In this document: piece by piece, positions 23,165 through 34,929 of the stretch
Position numbering within the stretch: the stretch's first letter is position 1
Layout: every line of letters starts with the position of its first letter
DNA from: Echinostoma caproni
Lineage: Eukaryota > Platyhelminthes > Trematoda > Plagiorchiida > Echinostomatidae
Assembly (NCBI GenBank): GCA_900618425.1
Contig: UZAN01040532.1
Location: forward strand, 3,923-67,922
DNA: 64,000 nucleotides
Direction of reading: 5' to 3'
Made by a program: the position numbers and the translations under genes
The notes under the pieces: generated by a model
The model's input: the letters and a program-made list of their open reading frames with translations, nothing else
Database searches by the model: none
What the model was told of the DNA's origin: nothing

Positions 23165-23296
23165 GATTAATCGTGTATAGAACAAATCAAGCATGAACTA
23201 AAATCAGGAAGCACTGAACAGCTGTTTCGACCTTTTTGGTTTTCATCAGGTCGGTCATTGGATTCGAATTGCTGAAGAGATCCAACCAGGTCATTA
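23165..23296 (-). mobile_element. SINE-B copy 1 with hammerhead-like core, possibly rearranged
   Basis: Minus strand: CTGATGA (23,249-23,243), 14 nt (contains ACC-AAAAA-GGT), GAAAC (23,228-23,224), then AGCTGTTCAGTGCTTCC and CATGCTTGATTTGTTC and TATACACG. This matches the 3' half of the copies at 32.8, 46.7 and 51.6 kb. Next to it, plus-strand 23,259-23,291 reads GGATTCGAATTGCTGAAGAG then ATCCAACCAGGT. That resembles the middle of SINE-B in the opposite orientation, so the locus may be a head-to-head rearrangement or two nested pieces. Confidence 0.5.
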
Positions 23297-23299
23297 TGA

Positions 23300-26200
23300 T
23301 ATAATGTTTATATTTCTTCCCAAATCGGTTTTGTATTCAAATGCCACAAGAGAAAGCCGTTGCCTATCTTGTTGAGATAATGATGCAGCATTTCGAATAC
23401 AGTCATTTAAACACCTAATAATATTGAATTAGGCCTTGAATGAAATATTATCAATTTGTCGCTAAAAATAAGTGGCTTTTCGTTCAGTTTTATTCATTGA
23501 GTTCACAGTGTTTCAATCAGATTCTAAGCAGGGCAGTGAGACCAAAAAGAGGTTGCTGCTCGGTGAAGTACAGAAAAGAAGGGAAAAAGACGATGGTGGT
23601 GAGATTTGATGTCACGACTTGCGATCAGTTGTAAGGATAATCTGAACCACTTGGCCGCCGTCATCCATTGTTCACTTCCGAAAACAAATTTAATAAGACT
23701 TTGAAGGCCGTTGCAATGCAATTAGGTTCATTTTCGGAATGGTCGTTTACTACTAAGATTACTAAGATTCTACTATCACTAGCTTCCCAATCGATCCATT
23801 TATATTTAATTAGACAGTCAAAGTAGCTAGCTGCAATAAATAAGTTATCTTTCCTTGCTTTTACCAATATTAAAGAACGCTGAGACTTATCCTTGCCTGA
23901 AACATTCCTCTGTGCGTTTTCAATCACACTTTAATTTTCTGACTACATGCCGGGACCTCATCACACTCAAGTTGTTCCGACGTATCGTCCTTCGAGAATT
24001 TCGAACACGAGAATGCAGCAAAGATATTTTTCTCAAGTTTCTTTTTTCCATATGCTTGACTCAGTATATGACTTGCATCGTTCTGACGTGATCGAAAACC
24101 ATTGTGCACTATGCGAGCTAAGAGATTTCTTTTGCATCTTCGGATCAAATTATGCACTATGTAAGTGATTTCAACCAAGTGGACAATCAAAATCGATTGG
24201 CTTTTGTCAACATAAACCTTCTATCCTCCTATTTGAATCAAGGGGGAGACCATGGTTGCACGTTATTGTTTTACAGTGAATGCAATATTTCCTCCTTAGT
24301 CGTTTCTATGAGATTCAAGCATGGGCATATCGAACAAGCTAAAATTTGTTATTAATAAAAATCAGATCCCAAAACAATAGTTTGTTCAAAATATTCACCA
24401 GTTTAAACTAAGTGATTCCGCAGAATCTAGCCAATGAATTTCTACATTAAGTTGGTGACCTTTGAATAGAAGAGAATTTACACCGACGAATGCAAACCAT
24501 ATCAACCAGATGTAGGCAAATCTCATTCTGACACTTGACCGCACGACAAGGTCATCATCATTCATCCCCCCCTTCACAACGCACGCTGAATGGATACGTT
24601 ATGAGTACTCTCTGTCCACAACTCGTTGGCGGGGTCAGTCGTGACACCGAGATGCAGACAACCTCTCACACCAGTATAAACTGAAAACAACAAATGGTGA
24701 GCGGATAAGCAAGATACTCATGAGTGAACAATGACACTGGGAAAACTGTGAAATTTTGCGTCCGGTACGAGTTGCCCGTTGACGAGTTTGACAGCAATAT
24801 TTCTTTCAAACGTGAGTGAACATATCATATGGGCACTCTTGCGTTCCTCATTTCATAATACGTTCTTTGATCACTAGTTGCTCCAATGAATCGTACGTTC
24901 ATTCAAAGAAGAAGCCAATGTTTTTCGCAGCCCATACGCAGATGGGTTTAATACTCGACAACGTGACCAACGATGGCAATCCGGCTAACTGACAGGAAAC
25001 CAATTCCTGAAGTGAGAAACAAATCTTGGCAATAAATAATCGTTCACTAGAACCACTGTTCGGTTTCAGAGTTATCAGGAGGTCTATGAGGCCCTGCTCA
25101 TCATGATCTTGTCGGCAGTGGTTCACGCACAAACCAAGTGAACCCATAACGCTTGGTTGCCTTAAGAGTAGCGCCAACAAACGTCCATCATTTCTCTCTC
25201 TCTCTCTCTGTGCACATATGAGTTCCAATATTTACCAAGTCCAATTAATTCGTATTTCACCTTTGAATGGAGGAAAATATTATGAAATCATTCACATTGT
25301 GGACTTGAACAAGTGCTATCGACTCCACGGGATGGGGATTTTGTTCAACATATTCTACCCGCAGCTGTTCGAATCGATTTCCGGTTGACTTCTGCATTAT
25401 GCACTATGGTGCGATATCGTCAGCATCAATCTTTTAACCCTCTCGTACAAACCACATTGAACTTTGGTGAAATTCATGTTTCTAACAGAATGACGGTTTC
25501 GAACACAAGTGCAAACACATGTCCCCGTTTGCTGGTGCGGACGGCTGTTGCGCATCAGAAAGCCAGAAAAATACTAAGATTTAAAACGGCCCGTTGATCT
25601 AAAGTTAGCAGCTAGTGTGCAGACTTTGACAGAGATTGCGAAAAGTACTGACAACTTACCTCTAGAACACCTGACAGTTATAATTCATTAAATTCAAATT
25701 TTCCGGACAACGGTTCATAGGAGTTCACTCATCGGATATACACAGCTATTTTCTTGTCAAATGGGCTCAAATGTCTACTGGAGATACCGCACTGAAAAGA
25801 ACTACTGCTACCTACGCAAAGACGAAATACACTAATCTGTAGACAACGTACGATATTGTTTTAATTTCGCTTAAAAGAGAACAATATGCAGCCGAGTTGT
25901 ATACATCGGACTTGAACTAAACAAGTGGTGCTAGATCACATGTTTCGCTTGGTGCACAAAATCCAGAATGGTTCCCATTTTAGAATCATTTGAACATCCA
26001 GCTGAAGCTTGTATGTAAATGCAAACTATAACTGCCAAAATTTCAGTTAGAAATCTAGGTAAACTGTAGCTGTCAGAAACATGCGTCAAAGTCACGCATT
26101 GGAGTGTCGATCCTTTTCAGTTAAATTGACTCATGAATTCTTTATTATTTATGGTATGTGCTACAACGTGCTGAGAGCAGACTCGGATAGTTCACGTGAT

Positions 26201-26640
26201 TATCCTCGAGGATCGAAAAATCCACCAGTGCGAACCGAATAATCTCTGAAGTGAGAAGAGTAGAACTCTAGCACTCAACTAGAATCTGAGAATACATTTA
26301 TGACGTTATTTCTTATAATCTATTGTCGACTAATGTTTTGGGTTACCAGTGTCTATGGATTAGTAAAATTAACTAAAAAGTACTTGAGAGATAGCATGCA
26401 TTTCAGATTGACCTGATGACGATAGTCCGTCTCTAAAGCTGGTCAATTTCCCTTCTCGTGCTCTGCGGAGTGCAAGAATATGATCTTATTATCCGCATGT
26501 TGTTACGCAATATCCAGCCGTTATTCCCAAATCAATATCGCACCAAAATCTGATTGCAAGAGGGATAACTGGAAGAGATATTTATTCTCTCATACAGAAT
26601 TAAAATCACTCGTTTACTTATAACATATATGATACTGGTT
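23300..26640. other. Stretch without recognisable genes
   Basis: A+T-rich. It holds a (TC)n run at 25,193-25,209 and a minus-strand open stretch at 24,899-25,228 (listed separately). At 24,726-24,809 (plus), NNDTGKTVKFCVRYELP then VDEFDSNISFK precedes a GTGAGT, which might be an exon but has no strong acceptor. The stretch 25,313-25,597 (plus) is not recognised. Confidence 0.4.
24899..25228 (-). other. Unrecognised 109-codon open stretch
   Basis: Minus-strand open frame beginning just downstream of a GA-rich run. It contains LCVNHCRQDHDEQGLIDLL, SSERLFIAKICFSLQELV and ICVWAAKNIGFFFE. Inside it, TTTGTTTCTCACTTCAG/GAATTGG is a good splice acceptor, so only the last part (from about 24,986 down) might be exonic. 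No family resemblance. It is one of the longer non-transposon open frames here and more G+C-rich than its flanks. Chance cannot be excluded. Confidence 0.2.
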
Positions 26641-28676
26641 GATGGATTAAAGGTATTTTATTAGCGATTTGTTGGCGATACGTTGGCTTACTACTAACCA
26701 ACCAAGTAGTAGCGTAGATCAACGCTGGACAAACATTCAAAACGCAATGCACTCAGACGGTTTACATAGACTAACTCGCCCAATTATAAACCACTGGGTC
26801 TCCTCCAACTCACTCGACATCCTCGACGTGCGTCGGGAAATCCCGGCGGATAGCGAGTACAACGAACAGCGTGAACTCATAAGGAGATTCAGCGACGACT
26901 GAGTGGCCAGGTGTACGCTACATCCAAAGGAAATGGAATCAGAAACCACGTGTGGAAACACATGGAAAGCATTTTAGCTCATCTGTGCTACAGGCCCCAA
27001 AAGACAGTACATTAGTGAAAAAAATATGCGAAGCAGACGGCACGCTAATGAACAGCCTTCACCGACGTCTAAGACGCTGGGCAGAGCATTTCACATCGCA
27101 GTTCAATCAGCCCCTCGAGCTGGCTGCCATAAGCAGTTCTATTGAGATTGCACCCTGGTCACTATCCACGGAACCGCCCAAAGAAGCGGAGATCCGAAAC
27201 GAACTCCAAGCTCTGAAACGCCACAAGGCAGCTGGACCAGACAGCCTGCCACCTGCACTTTTTAAAGATGGTGGAGAAGCTCTCGTAAGAGAACCTGCGA
27301 GATTGTTCTTGAAGATCTGGGAAACTGAAAGTGTAACCCACACATAGGGAGAATCGATTCTTACACCCAACTACGAGAAAGGCTGTCGCAACACCTGTTC
27401 CAACCACAGGGGCATAAGTCTGACTCCAATAGCGCCGAAGCTGCTGGCGTTCATTTTATTACGCAGGTTATGCCCCTTCCGTGAGAAGCAAATCCGCGAG
27501 AAGCAAGCCGGGTTTCGTGCACGCCGTGGCTGCATAGATCAAATCTTCACCCTGCATCAGCTACTCGAACACCGCCATGCACACAGACGGCAAACCATTG
27601 TCGTGCTTCTAGACATCAGAGCGGCTTTCGACTCATCGATCGTCCTGCACTGTGGAACTGTTTGCGGAGATACGGAGTACCCAAGAAGTATGTCTCATTC
27701 CTAAAAGCGCTCTATCACCATACCTCGGGGACTTTTAGGGTCTATGGTGAACTTTCATCCTTATTTCCTGTCAGCAGTGCGGTGCGACAGGGTTGCCCTA
27801 TATTTCTGTTTCTCTTCATAACCGCGTTACCTAACGTAACGAACGCTGGTGTCGAGCCTCTTCCTGGAGACAGAGTGGTAGATGTAGCGTATGCCGATGA
27901 TATTGCCTTAATGAGTGACAATGCGTCAACGGCTCAAGAGTCATTGAACCGTTGGGCAATTTAGGTTACTCGCTATGATATGTCCTTCGCACCTTCAGAG
28001 TGCAAAGTGTTGTTGCAAGATTAGCAAGAACCCATTCCTGCACTTTCGTTGGATACTGACACTCTGGAAGTAGTCGAAAGCTTTGTCTACCTTGGGAGTT
28101 GCATAACGGCTGGCGGAGGTGTGGTTGAGGAGATCTCTCAACGTGTGATCAAAGCTAGGTTAGCGTTTGTTAATCTGCGGCATCTCTGGCCCCGGCGCGA
28201 CATATCTCTTCCACTGAAAGGCCGTGTGTTTTGCGCAACGGTACGCACCGTGTTGCTCTGTGGCCTTTCCGAGCGGATCACGTCCAGCGACTATCAATCT
28301 TCGACAACCGCTGTCTGCGCAACATCGCCCGTACATGGTGGTAGCATCGCGTGAATAACGATGAAGTCAAACGGCGGATACTAGGATCAGATAGTCTTCC
28401 TTTGAGCAAAATAATTTCACTGGCTAGGGCACGTCGTAGGAATGCCTAAACAACGTCTGCAACACCGTGTACCATTCGCAGATATCGGCCCAGGCTGGAA
28501 GAAACAGGTTATGGCGTGGTGCAGAGGGTTAAAGAGATTCTGCTCGGATCTGGCTTCCGTTGGGGTTTCCCGGCTTCCCGGCTGGTGCTCCAAAGATCCA
28601 GATTGTCTTTGACTGGAGACACTGCGGGATATGATATCGAGCCGAATTTAGTGGTATGAATGCAAACTTTCCTGTT
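26640..28676 (+). pseudogene. RTE-type non-LTR retrotransposon, second lineage (RTE-2), 5'-truncated
   Basis: RT part of a second RTE-like element, quite different from RTE-1. Motifs: KKICEADGTLM and RRWAEHFTSQFNQP (about 27,020-27,110), HKAAGPDSLPPALFKDG (about 27,223-27,272), NHRGISLTPIAPKLL (about 27,400), QAGFRARRGCIDQIFTLHQL (about 27,505-27,563), LDIRAAFDS (about 27,611), SAVRQGCPIF (about 27,777-27,806), VDVAYADDIALM (about 27,882-27,915, with an intact catalytic YADD), ESFVYLGSCITAGGG (about 28,077) and a C-terminal LRDMISSR-WYEC (about 28,620-28,660). The endonuclease is missing. Stops near 26,900, 27,344, 27,962 and a frameshift near 27,637 inactivate it. It ends in a (TA)n run, a tail type known for RTE elements. 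Confidence 0.9.
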
Positions 28677-28697
28677 TATATATATATATATATATAT
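28677..28697. repeat. (TA)n tail of RTE-2
   Basis: About ten TA units directly after the RTE-2 C-terminus. RTE elements often end in short tandem repeats rather than poly(A), so this marks the probable 3' end. Confidence 0.8.
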
Positions 28698-28699
28698 GT

Positions 28700-30125
28700 T
28701 TACGGTCGTGCTTCCTAAGGAAAGACTTCTCTAACACTAATTTTCCCATTATTATGCTATGTTTGTTCTCGTAAACGTAGGGACTATGAATTGCAATTTT
28801 CTTATTTTGTATTGTCTGTTGGTTCTAATTTACATCTTGTGACACCGAACGATAACGATTCACCTCGGCTCATATACAGAGAAATGCGATAGCACATATT
28901 CAGTAGTTTGGCGTTATGACGTTTGAAAAAAATGAACATTACTATCCTGTGGGATTGCCTCATTTTTGAGAACATTCGTCGGTTTTGTTGGCATTCAGTT
29001 TTCCGGATTGCCTGCCTGCTTGCTTGTGTTAAATACCCCCATACTCGCATAATAATTTTTGTTTCTTGGATGCTGTCTACCGGACCCTTTGTTGGTTTTT
29101 TGATCTCGGGAGGGAGTAGTTGATTCATGGTTGCGTATATTTAAGCTTCAAGGTGATCAGATACTTTCGCGCCCAGATTTATTTCTCTTTCCATTATGTT
29201 TTGGAGGTAATAAGACCCCAGGTTGCATCCACACAGTCACCTATCACGTGTGTAAGGTAACGTGCATAATCAAGAATTATGCCTTAAGAGTTATTCGATT
29301 TTTCGTGGAAAGGCATGCGCTTTCTACAATTCGCTCGTGCGTGGAGAGTCACTGGATGATTTTCCTAATGCTAGCTTCTAGTCATTCCATGTTTCGGTCA
29401 GATGACCCTGATGAACAAGTCGAATTCACGTTGACCGTCGAATGGAGCGAGTATTTAGGATGAATTTCTCTAACACCTCAAAAGACCAGTGTATTACTTA
29501 AGTAAACAAAGATTTCTTGCTCGAAACGGAATGAAAACTTGTGCAAGTTTGTCGTGGAATAGTACGGTCTGCTGACATACCTGAAAAGAACGAAAGCAAA
29601 AGCTGCTCTCATTAGGTAGTGTTTCATAGCTTTTGTGAGGAACTTCATTATTTCTGCTTCTGACAACTGATATAAGGTGATTTACGTGAGGATAGTAAAC
29701 CCACATGCACAATATGTTCGCGTGGAGGCATTCGTTCGTGCGTAAAACTGTAGCACATATTTCTAAATCATTTGAATATATACAGAGATTATTTACTGTA
29801 TTGTGTTTCCATAATAACTAGTCAATTTATGGTAGCCTCTGTACCCATTATGGAGTGATTACTTTCGTAAATAGTTTATTGTTTGAATGATAACTTCCTA
29901 AGAATGATTTACAGTACTACCGCTCCGTCGCGTTGTTACCGATGCGGATATAGCTATAGATCGATGAAAAAGATCGAATTATATATCTGGCAACTTCATG
30001 AGATAGTTTGAGTTTTAATCTTCAAGATAATCCAATTCCATATGTCATTTGATTCATCCAAATACCATTTCAGTTTAAAGTTAAAGAACAATTGATTCTA
30101 CTTCTGAGTGCTTCTGCTCCGGTGG
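28700..30125. other. No recognisable feature
   Basis: Open stretches on both strands around 28,802-29,128 and 29,131-29,463 do not resemble known proteins and overlap each other, which argues for chance. Confidence 0.45.
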
Positions 30126-30129
30126 CATA

Positions 30130-30515
30130 TGTTACGCTATTTTCCGCTGCTATAAGCTCTTAGACAGTAAACCAGCGACAAAAGAGTTTGTAACCGCACA
30201 ACACCTGGAACGGTTGAAGGAGTTAAAGGAAAACCGGGATGTCATTCTTTCGAAAGCAGATAAAAGAGCTGGAATAGTCCTTTGAAATCGATCCGACTAT
30301 ATTAACAAGATGAACAGATGAACAAGATGAACTCAACGACACCGAAGCATTTCAGAAAATAGCTGGGGAGAAAGATAAGGCAGAACAGATAGAAAAGTCA
30401 CTGTCGAAAACGCTCCGGTGTTTAAAACAGAGGGACGCAGTATACAATGCCACATTTGAACAACTCCGACTCACTGGAAAGATGATCCCGAGGCTTTTTG
30501 GTTTCGTTCATCATT
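30130..30515 (+). pseudogene. Penelope-like element, N-terminal RT fragment
   Basis: Conserved region upstream of the Penelope RT palm. Blocks: LERLKELKENRDVILSKADK then RAGIVL (about 30,208-30,285), SDYINKMN (about 30,293-30,316), LNDTEAFQKIAG (about 30,330-30,366), SLSKTLRCLKQRDAVYNATF (about 30,400-30,460), LRLTGKMIPRLFGF (about 30,465-30,506). These are the 'KADKG', 'DYI.KM', 'LND...F' and 'P.L(Y/F)GLPK' signatures that open Penelope RTs. A TGA and a short duplication near 30,310-30,330 break the frame. The element stops at the P.LFG motif; palm, thumb and GIY-YIG are absent here. Confidence 0.8.
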
Positions 30516-30519
30516 GGTT

Positions 30520-31635
30520 ATTTTGGCGCCGTATCTGTAGAGATTAGCGTTATATATAGATATATATGACATAATGATACTTAGAACGGTATTGGGAAAA
30601 TAAATTCAATAGGTGAACAATACAAACAGGAAACCATATAATGGGGTTTTATTTTTTATTGTTTTTTACAAGATGACATTGGTCAATTTATTTACTTTAT
30701 GGCTTATCCCGTCACTTAGCGGTCACGATTTATCACTACTTCTTCTCTGAAATTCCCTCGCTTGCGATCGGACTGGTATTTGCGTTATAAGCACACCGGT
30801 TCATGGTGGTGAGATTCTCACTTCTGCAATACACAGCAGTTTACAAGATGCTTATCTATGTTTAATTTCCGACGACACACAAACGCTTTGCTCAAATAGA
30901 ATGAAAATTACGTGGCATCTGTCCAATTTTCATTTAGTTATTCTATGTACGTGTGAATTGTTGAAAGTCGACCCGAGGATGGTTTTTAGATTTCTTTAAT
31001 CTTTTGTCTGGTTCTTTGGTGACAATTTTTGCAACCTATGTGAACTGGCGTTGGACGTCCGAAGTGCAACTATTTCTTGTTCGATCTCCGCTTGATCAAA
31101 CACTAGTTACGAAAACAAAAATAAAAGACGGAAAAATAGAGGTTTAATAGTTTTACTTTCTGATTAACAGAGTTGTTTGAATGTGGAAAAGGGGTATCGA
31201 ACTTAAAGACTGCGTGATTTTATATGCACAGTGTATTTTGAAAGAATGTGAAACAGGAAGTTAGGGTAGAGTTGAAGTTACTCATTTTGGTTTCTTCATC
31301 ACGATATCCGAAAGAAGCATTGTGATTCATAGGAACAGATTACCATAAGCGATATGACCATGTACGAAATCTGACGAATCACTTTAGAAACTGTGAGGGA
31401 AGAGGTGACTGCCTTGGCTATTTACAAATTACACCCATATCCAGCTTTAGTTTTGAAGTTAAAATATAAACACAAACACTGCTATAACCCGATATGATTA
31501 TGTAGTTGATAACTCTCTCTGAACAGAGCTTAAATGGCAAAAGCGCATTTTTTCATGGGTTCTAGTATTACTTGATATAGAAGGACCGCGTATTTCCGTA
31601 TTAAACGGCAGTCAGATTAACACAGTCCGAGAATT
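30520..31635. other. No recognisable feature
   Basis: A+T-rich, no open frame of note and no repeat recognised. Confidence 0.5.
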
Positions 31636-31639
31636 TGCA

Positions 31640-32775
31640 GCCTTTAGCATTAGGTTTTAAGCTGTACCCCTTTGACCACTTTGTTTACGGGTCTCTGCGA
31701 TTTGTGGAACATCGCAGAACCTCACAAACAATAATTCCAAGATCCTTTTCGTTTCGAGCAGGCGGTAATAGCTGAGTTCTTAGTATCTATGGGAAGAGAC
31801 ATAAAGATGCAAATTCATATTTCTCAAAGTTGAATTTGATGTCATTATTGATGGACCATTAGTTAGCTGCGATGAGGGTTTCCCGTAGGATTTCATGATA
31901 TGCAGGATGTTTTACCGCACTCCGTGTTTTGGTGTCGACAGCGAATAACAATGTCTTTTCTCCAAGGACATCAGGTAGGTAATTTGCGTATACTAGGGAA
32001 ATGTACGGATCATGTACGGATCTTTAGAGAACTGCACAGACAGCCAATGTTGGTACCAAAAGAGAACCATTTACTCAAACTGGTATAGTTCGCTGTTGAA
32101 GAATTTCCTCAACCTAGTGAACAAGCGATTATCAAACACTGCATTTATGGAGTTTATGCAGCAATATACGGCTGTTAACTCTACAAAAAGCTTCGGAGAA
32201 GTCCAACTAGACTAAGTCTACTGATTTTGTTTACCCATCCCATGCAAGTAGCAGATTTGTGGTGCAAGACCGTTTTCCTTAAAACCCGTTTTGGGCCGGC
32301 CGTGGAATGTTATACTTCTCAAAATGCTCCAGCAGAGAATCAGAAACAGCTGATTGCGTTCCTCATGACAGAACGGGAAGTGTAACTCGACGGTAGTTGA
32401 CGGGATCACTTCGGCAGTCACCTTTGTACATTGGTGAAATGATACCGCGTTTCCAGGACTGAGGAATCATCGTCTTGTCGAACAGTCTTTGGTATAAATG
32501 AATAATTATTCAATATATATAGGTAATCAAGGATGTCAGAATCTGTAGGCAGATGTTGTATTCCCCTGGTGATGTGTTCAGTAGTTTGCTTTGTGCCGTT
32601 ATGCTCTCGAAGTTGACGGTAGTCAATTGGGTAGAACTTACGAAAGCTGCAATCGACGGTGTCACCCGCAGTGGGTGCTTTACACAACTATAATTTTAGG
32701 AAATGGGCTGCTTCAGACGTAGTAGTGGAAATGCGTCCTACATGCCTCAGAGTCGGTATTTCGTATTTTACTTTT
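31640..32775 (-). pseudogene. CR1-like non-LTR retrotransposon RT, reverse-oriented copy
   Basis: The minus strand matches the plus-strand element at 53.84-54.9 kb. Shared: AGTAAAATACG (32,765 and 53,841), ACTCTGAGGCATG, CTACGTCTGAAGCAGCC and GGTGACACCGTCG. In protein: EAAHFLKL, PIDYRQLRE, TDSDILDYLYILN, GDCRSDPVNYRRV (finger motif), then LFAVDTKTRSAVKHPAYHE (in place of the YADD line), LIAAN-WSINNDIKFNFEKYEF and RNEKDLGI. Several stops and shifts are present. Minus-strand stretches 32,687-32,418 and 32,421-32,218 are pieces of it; the plus-strand open frames 31,900-32,215 are shadows. The catalytic block between the finger motif and the 'FAVD' line is partly lost. Confidence 0.8.
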
Positions 32776-32795
32776 CTGTTGACTGATAGTGGATA

Positions 32796-32940
32796 GTATT
32801 CCTGCGTTCTCCGTGTATAGTCCCGGGCTTCATTCCCACCCGGGTCAATGGATTCATGCTGTTGACGAGAGTCAACCAGGTAAAAACAGCTGTACAGTGC
32901 TTAGTAGCTGTCATTTCACGCTTCATTTACTCTATACACG
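32796..32940 (+). mobile_element. SINE-B copy 2
   Basis: Starts GGATAGTATTCCTGCGTTCT. It has a B-box-like GGGCTTCATTCCC and GGGTCAATGGATTCATGCTG, then the core TTGACGA (32,862-32,868), 14 nt, AAAAC (32,883-32,887), AGCTGTACAGTGCTTAGTAG, and the tail CATTTCACGCTTCATTTACT then CTATACACG. It sits about 20 bp from the 5' end of the reverse-oriented CR1-like element. This is the copy with the best preserved tail. Confidence 0.7.
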
Positions 32941-34389
32941 GCGATTTCCATCTTATATATTGATATGTTTTTATGGGAGCCTTGGATTGAAATTATTTGT
33001 CTATTGCTTGAAACCTCAGCCTATGCTTTTGCACTAATTTTACACAATGTTTAATTAACAAGACCTAATTATCTCACGTGTCAGCAGCTGGATAAATTTA
33101 AACTCTCAACGGGCGAAATTTATCTGTAACAGTTATTTCTTTGGTCGCCTCTGAATAGGGAAAAATCACAATTAGGAATCTTTTCCAGGACAGCAACAGA
33201 TCAAGCTGTTCTTTTGGATGATTTTATTGCCTGAAAGTAACAAGGATTTGCAATTTGTAAATTCAATAATGTTAAGATTACAAACAAATTTTGGCGTCTT
33301 TCAATTCCAACGTAAAAGACCTTCTCTGTCTTGAGGCTGGAAAAGCAAAGGAATTTTCATGACACTTCAGGTTGATGAAGCTTTGTAGCACCCAATCACC
33401 TCCAGATGATATTGATATTTTTCAACCATGGAAAAGCAGAAGCGGTCTGCGTTACTGTACCGTTTTCAATCCCACAGTTATGGAGATGATTCGATGTGTG
33501 ACCGCAAAATTGCGAATAATCAAATTTGACCAATTTCTCAATTTCTTTAGTAATGACTCAATTGGAACTCAGTACTACCTTTCCAAATCCGTCAAACTTA
33601 GAGCATATATTTAGGTATCCACTGTATATAAAAATAAGAAATCTTATCCTAAGACGGTCAAACGCGAACACCATATTCGCGGCACATTTAGCCTAAGAAA
33701 AACTCTATAAAGATGAGTTAGATTGAAAAATGCCGTGACCTTGCTTACAAACATTACGCTAACAGCACAATGTTTCTCTTTTGCAAACAATTGCAAGTCT
33801 TTTCTTTGCCCCATGAATTTATTCATTTATTTAGGTAGCGACACTCCTTTTCCTCTTCTAGGCTTTAGATGTCTTCGGCGTTTTTCTGGTGAGCAACGAG
33901 TTTGAGAATAGTTCCCTACTCGTATGGTAAACAAGCGACAACAAGTCCCATGAGAATTGTGTTTCTATCTTTGTTCATCAATTACTCGGAGTCCGTTTGA
34001 AAAACTAGTGAAGAGGGTATTCTGTGTTGAACATTTTTTAGTTGCAAACACGTCTATCGCCTAATGCTTTGGGACTATTTGGCGTGTTGTTTTGATCGTT
34101 AAAATACCAGGTTTATTTGGTTAATGTATATCCAGAAATTGAAATGCATATTACCTAGGAAATTCTCAACACCATGAATAACCGTGTACTCAGGACCAGC
34201 TGTTATCACGGAGATATTAAAACTGAGTTAACAGAATAATGAGATAAACAGGTATGGATACGTCTGCCTTTGTAATAATTGCTCGTGCTGAATGACTTTC
34301 ACTGAATAAACTTCCCAAAACCGAAAACAAAACAATCGCTGCAATTAGTTACGTCATTTACTTCTTGGAAAGCGTTATCATGTTAAAAT
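32941..34389. other. No recognisable feature
   Basis: A+T-rich. The stretch 33,372-33,614 (plus) is open but unrecognised. Confidence 0.5.
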
Positions 34390-34500
34390 ATCAGTAACCT
34401 CGGTGGGTTTCAAACTTGTGTGTCGACGCCTTTTATGCTCTTGCGTAACACAGACTTTTCAAACTCAGCTACCAGGCCACACCAAACTTTTAACGCCTTT
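34390..34500 (-). repeat. tRNA-like sequence, possible SINE head
   Basis: Minus strand: TAGCTGAGTTTG (34,471-34,460) as A box and AGTTTGAAACCC (34,416-34,405) as B box, about 43 nt apart, near tRNA spacing. No second copy found in the window and no cloverleaf drawn. Confidence 0.35.
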
Positions 34501-34803
34501 CACATTTGATCATCCATATTTCGCGTGATAGAGGGATAACATGCCAATACGTGAATTCCCTACTCCTCTGTGAGTTGATGGAATGTAGAACTTGAGATTA
34601 TCACATTCGCTGGTGTGGTCTCTGTGCTCAGCTGTTGGAGCATGTCACGGAAAAGCCCACCCATTGTCTACCACATCGTGCCTTATTTGCAGTTGCGGCT
34701 CCAGGTTGGAAGATACCGCGTGAACGTCAACAGATGACCTAAAAACGAGGCATGAGAAAAGGAACAGAGTAATTAGGTAGAATAGGTGTCTCCCATCTTC
34801 CAG

Positions 34804-34921
34804 GTTGGGGTCGGAAGGACTCCAGAACTGGCTGGTTGTAGATACTGAATGGAATTGGAGACTAAGTGACAACAGTGGTATTCTTGTTGTCATTTCTAAT
34901 CGGGTAAGAATGCTGGAAAAG
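34804..34921 (+). other. Candidate host coding exon, unrecognised
   Basis: Acceptor GTGTCTCCCATCTTCCAG/G at 34,803 is strong. Two donors are possible: CGG/GTAAGA after 34,901 or AAG/GTATGT after 34,921. Of the three frames only one stays open; it gives GSEGLQNWLVVDTEWNWRL then SDNSGILVVISNR. The mix of hydrophobic and polar residues and three Trp look protein-like, but I do not recognise a family. The minus-strand open stretch 34,935-34,645 overlaps it and is judged a shadow. Confidence 0.35.
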
Positions 34922-34929
34922 GTATGTAT

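Noticed and set aside
28802..29128. 108-codon minus-strand frame
   Set aside because: Overlaps an equally long plus-strand frame, lacks splice signals and family resemblance.
26410..29430. Other CTGATGA occurrences (26.4, 29.4 kb and elsewhere)
   Set aside because: None is followed by GAAAC about 14 nt on; frequent 7-mer by chance.
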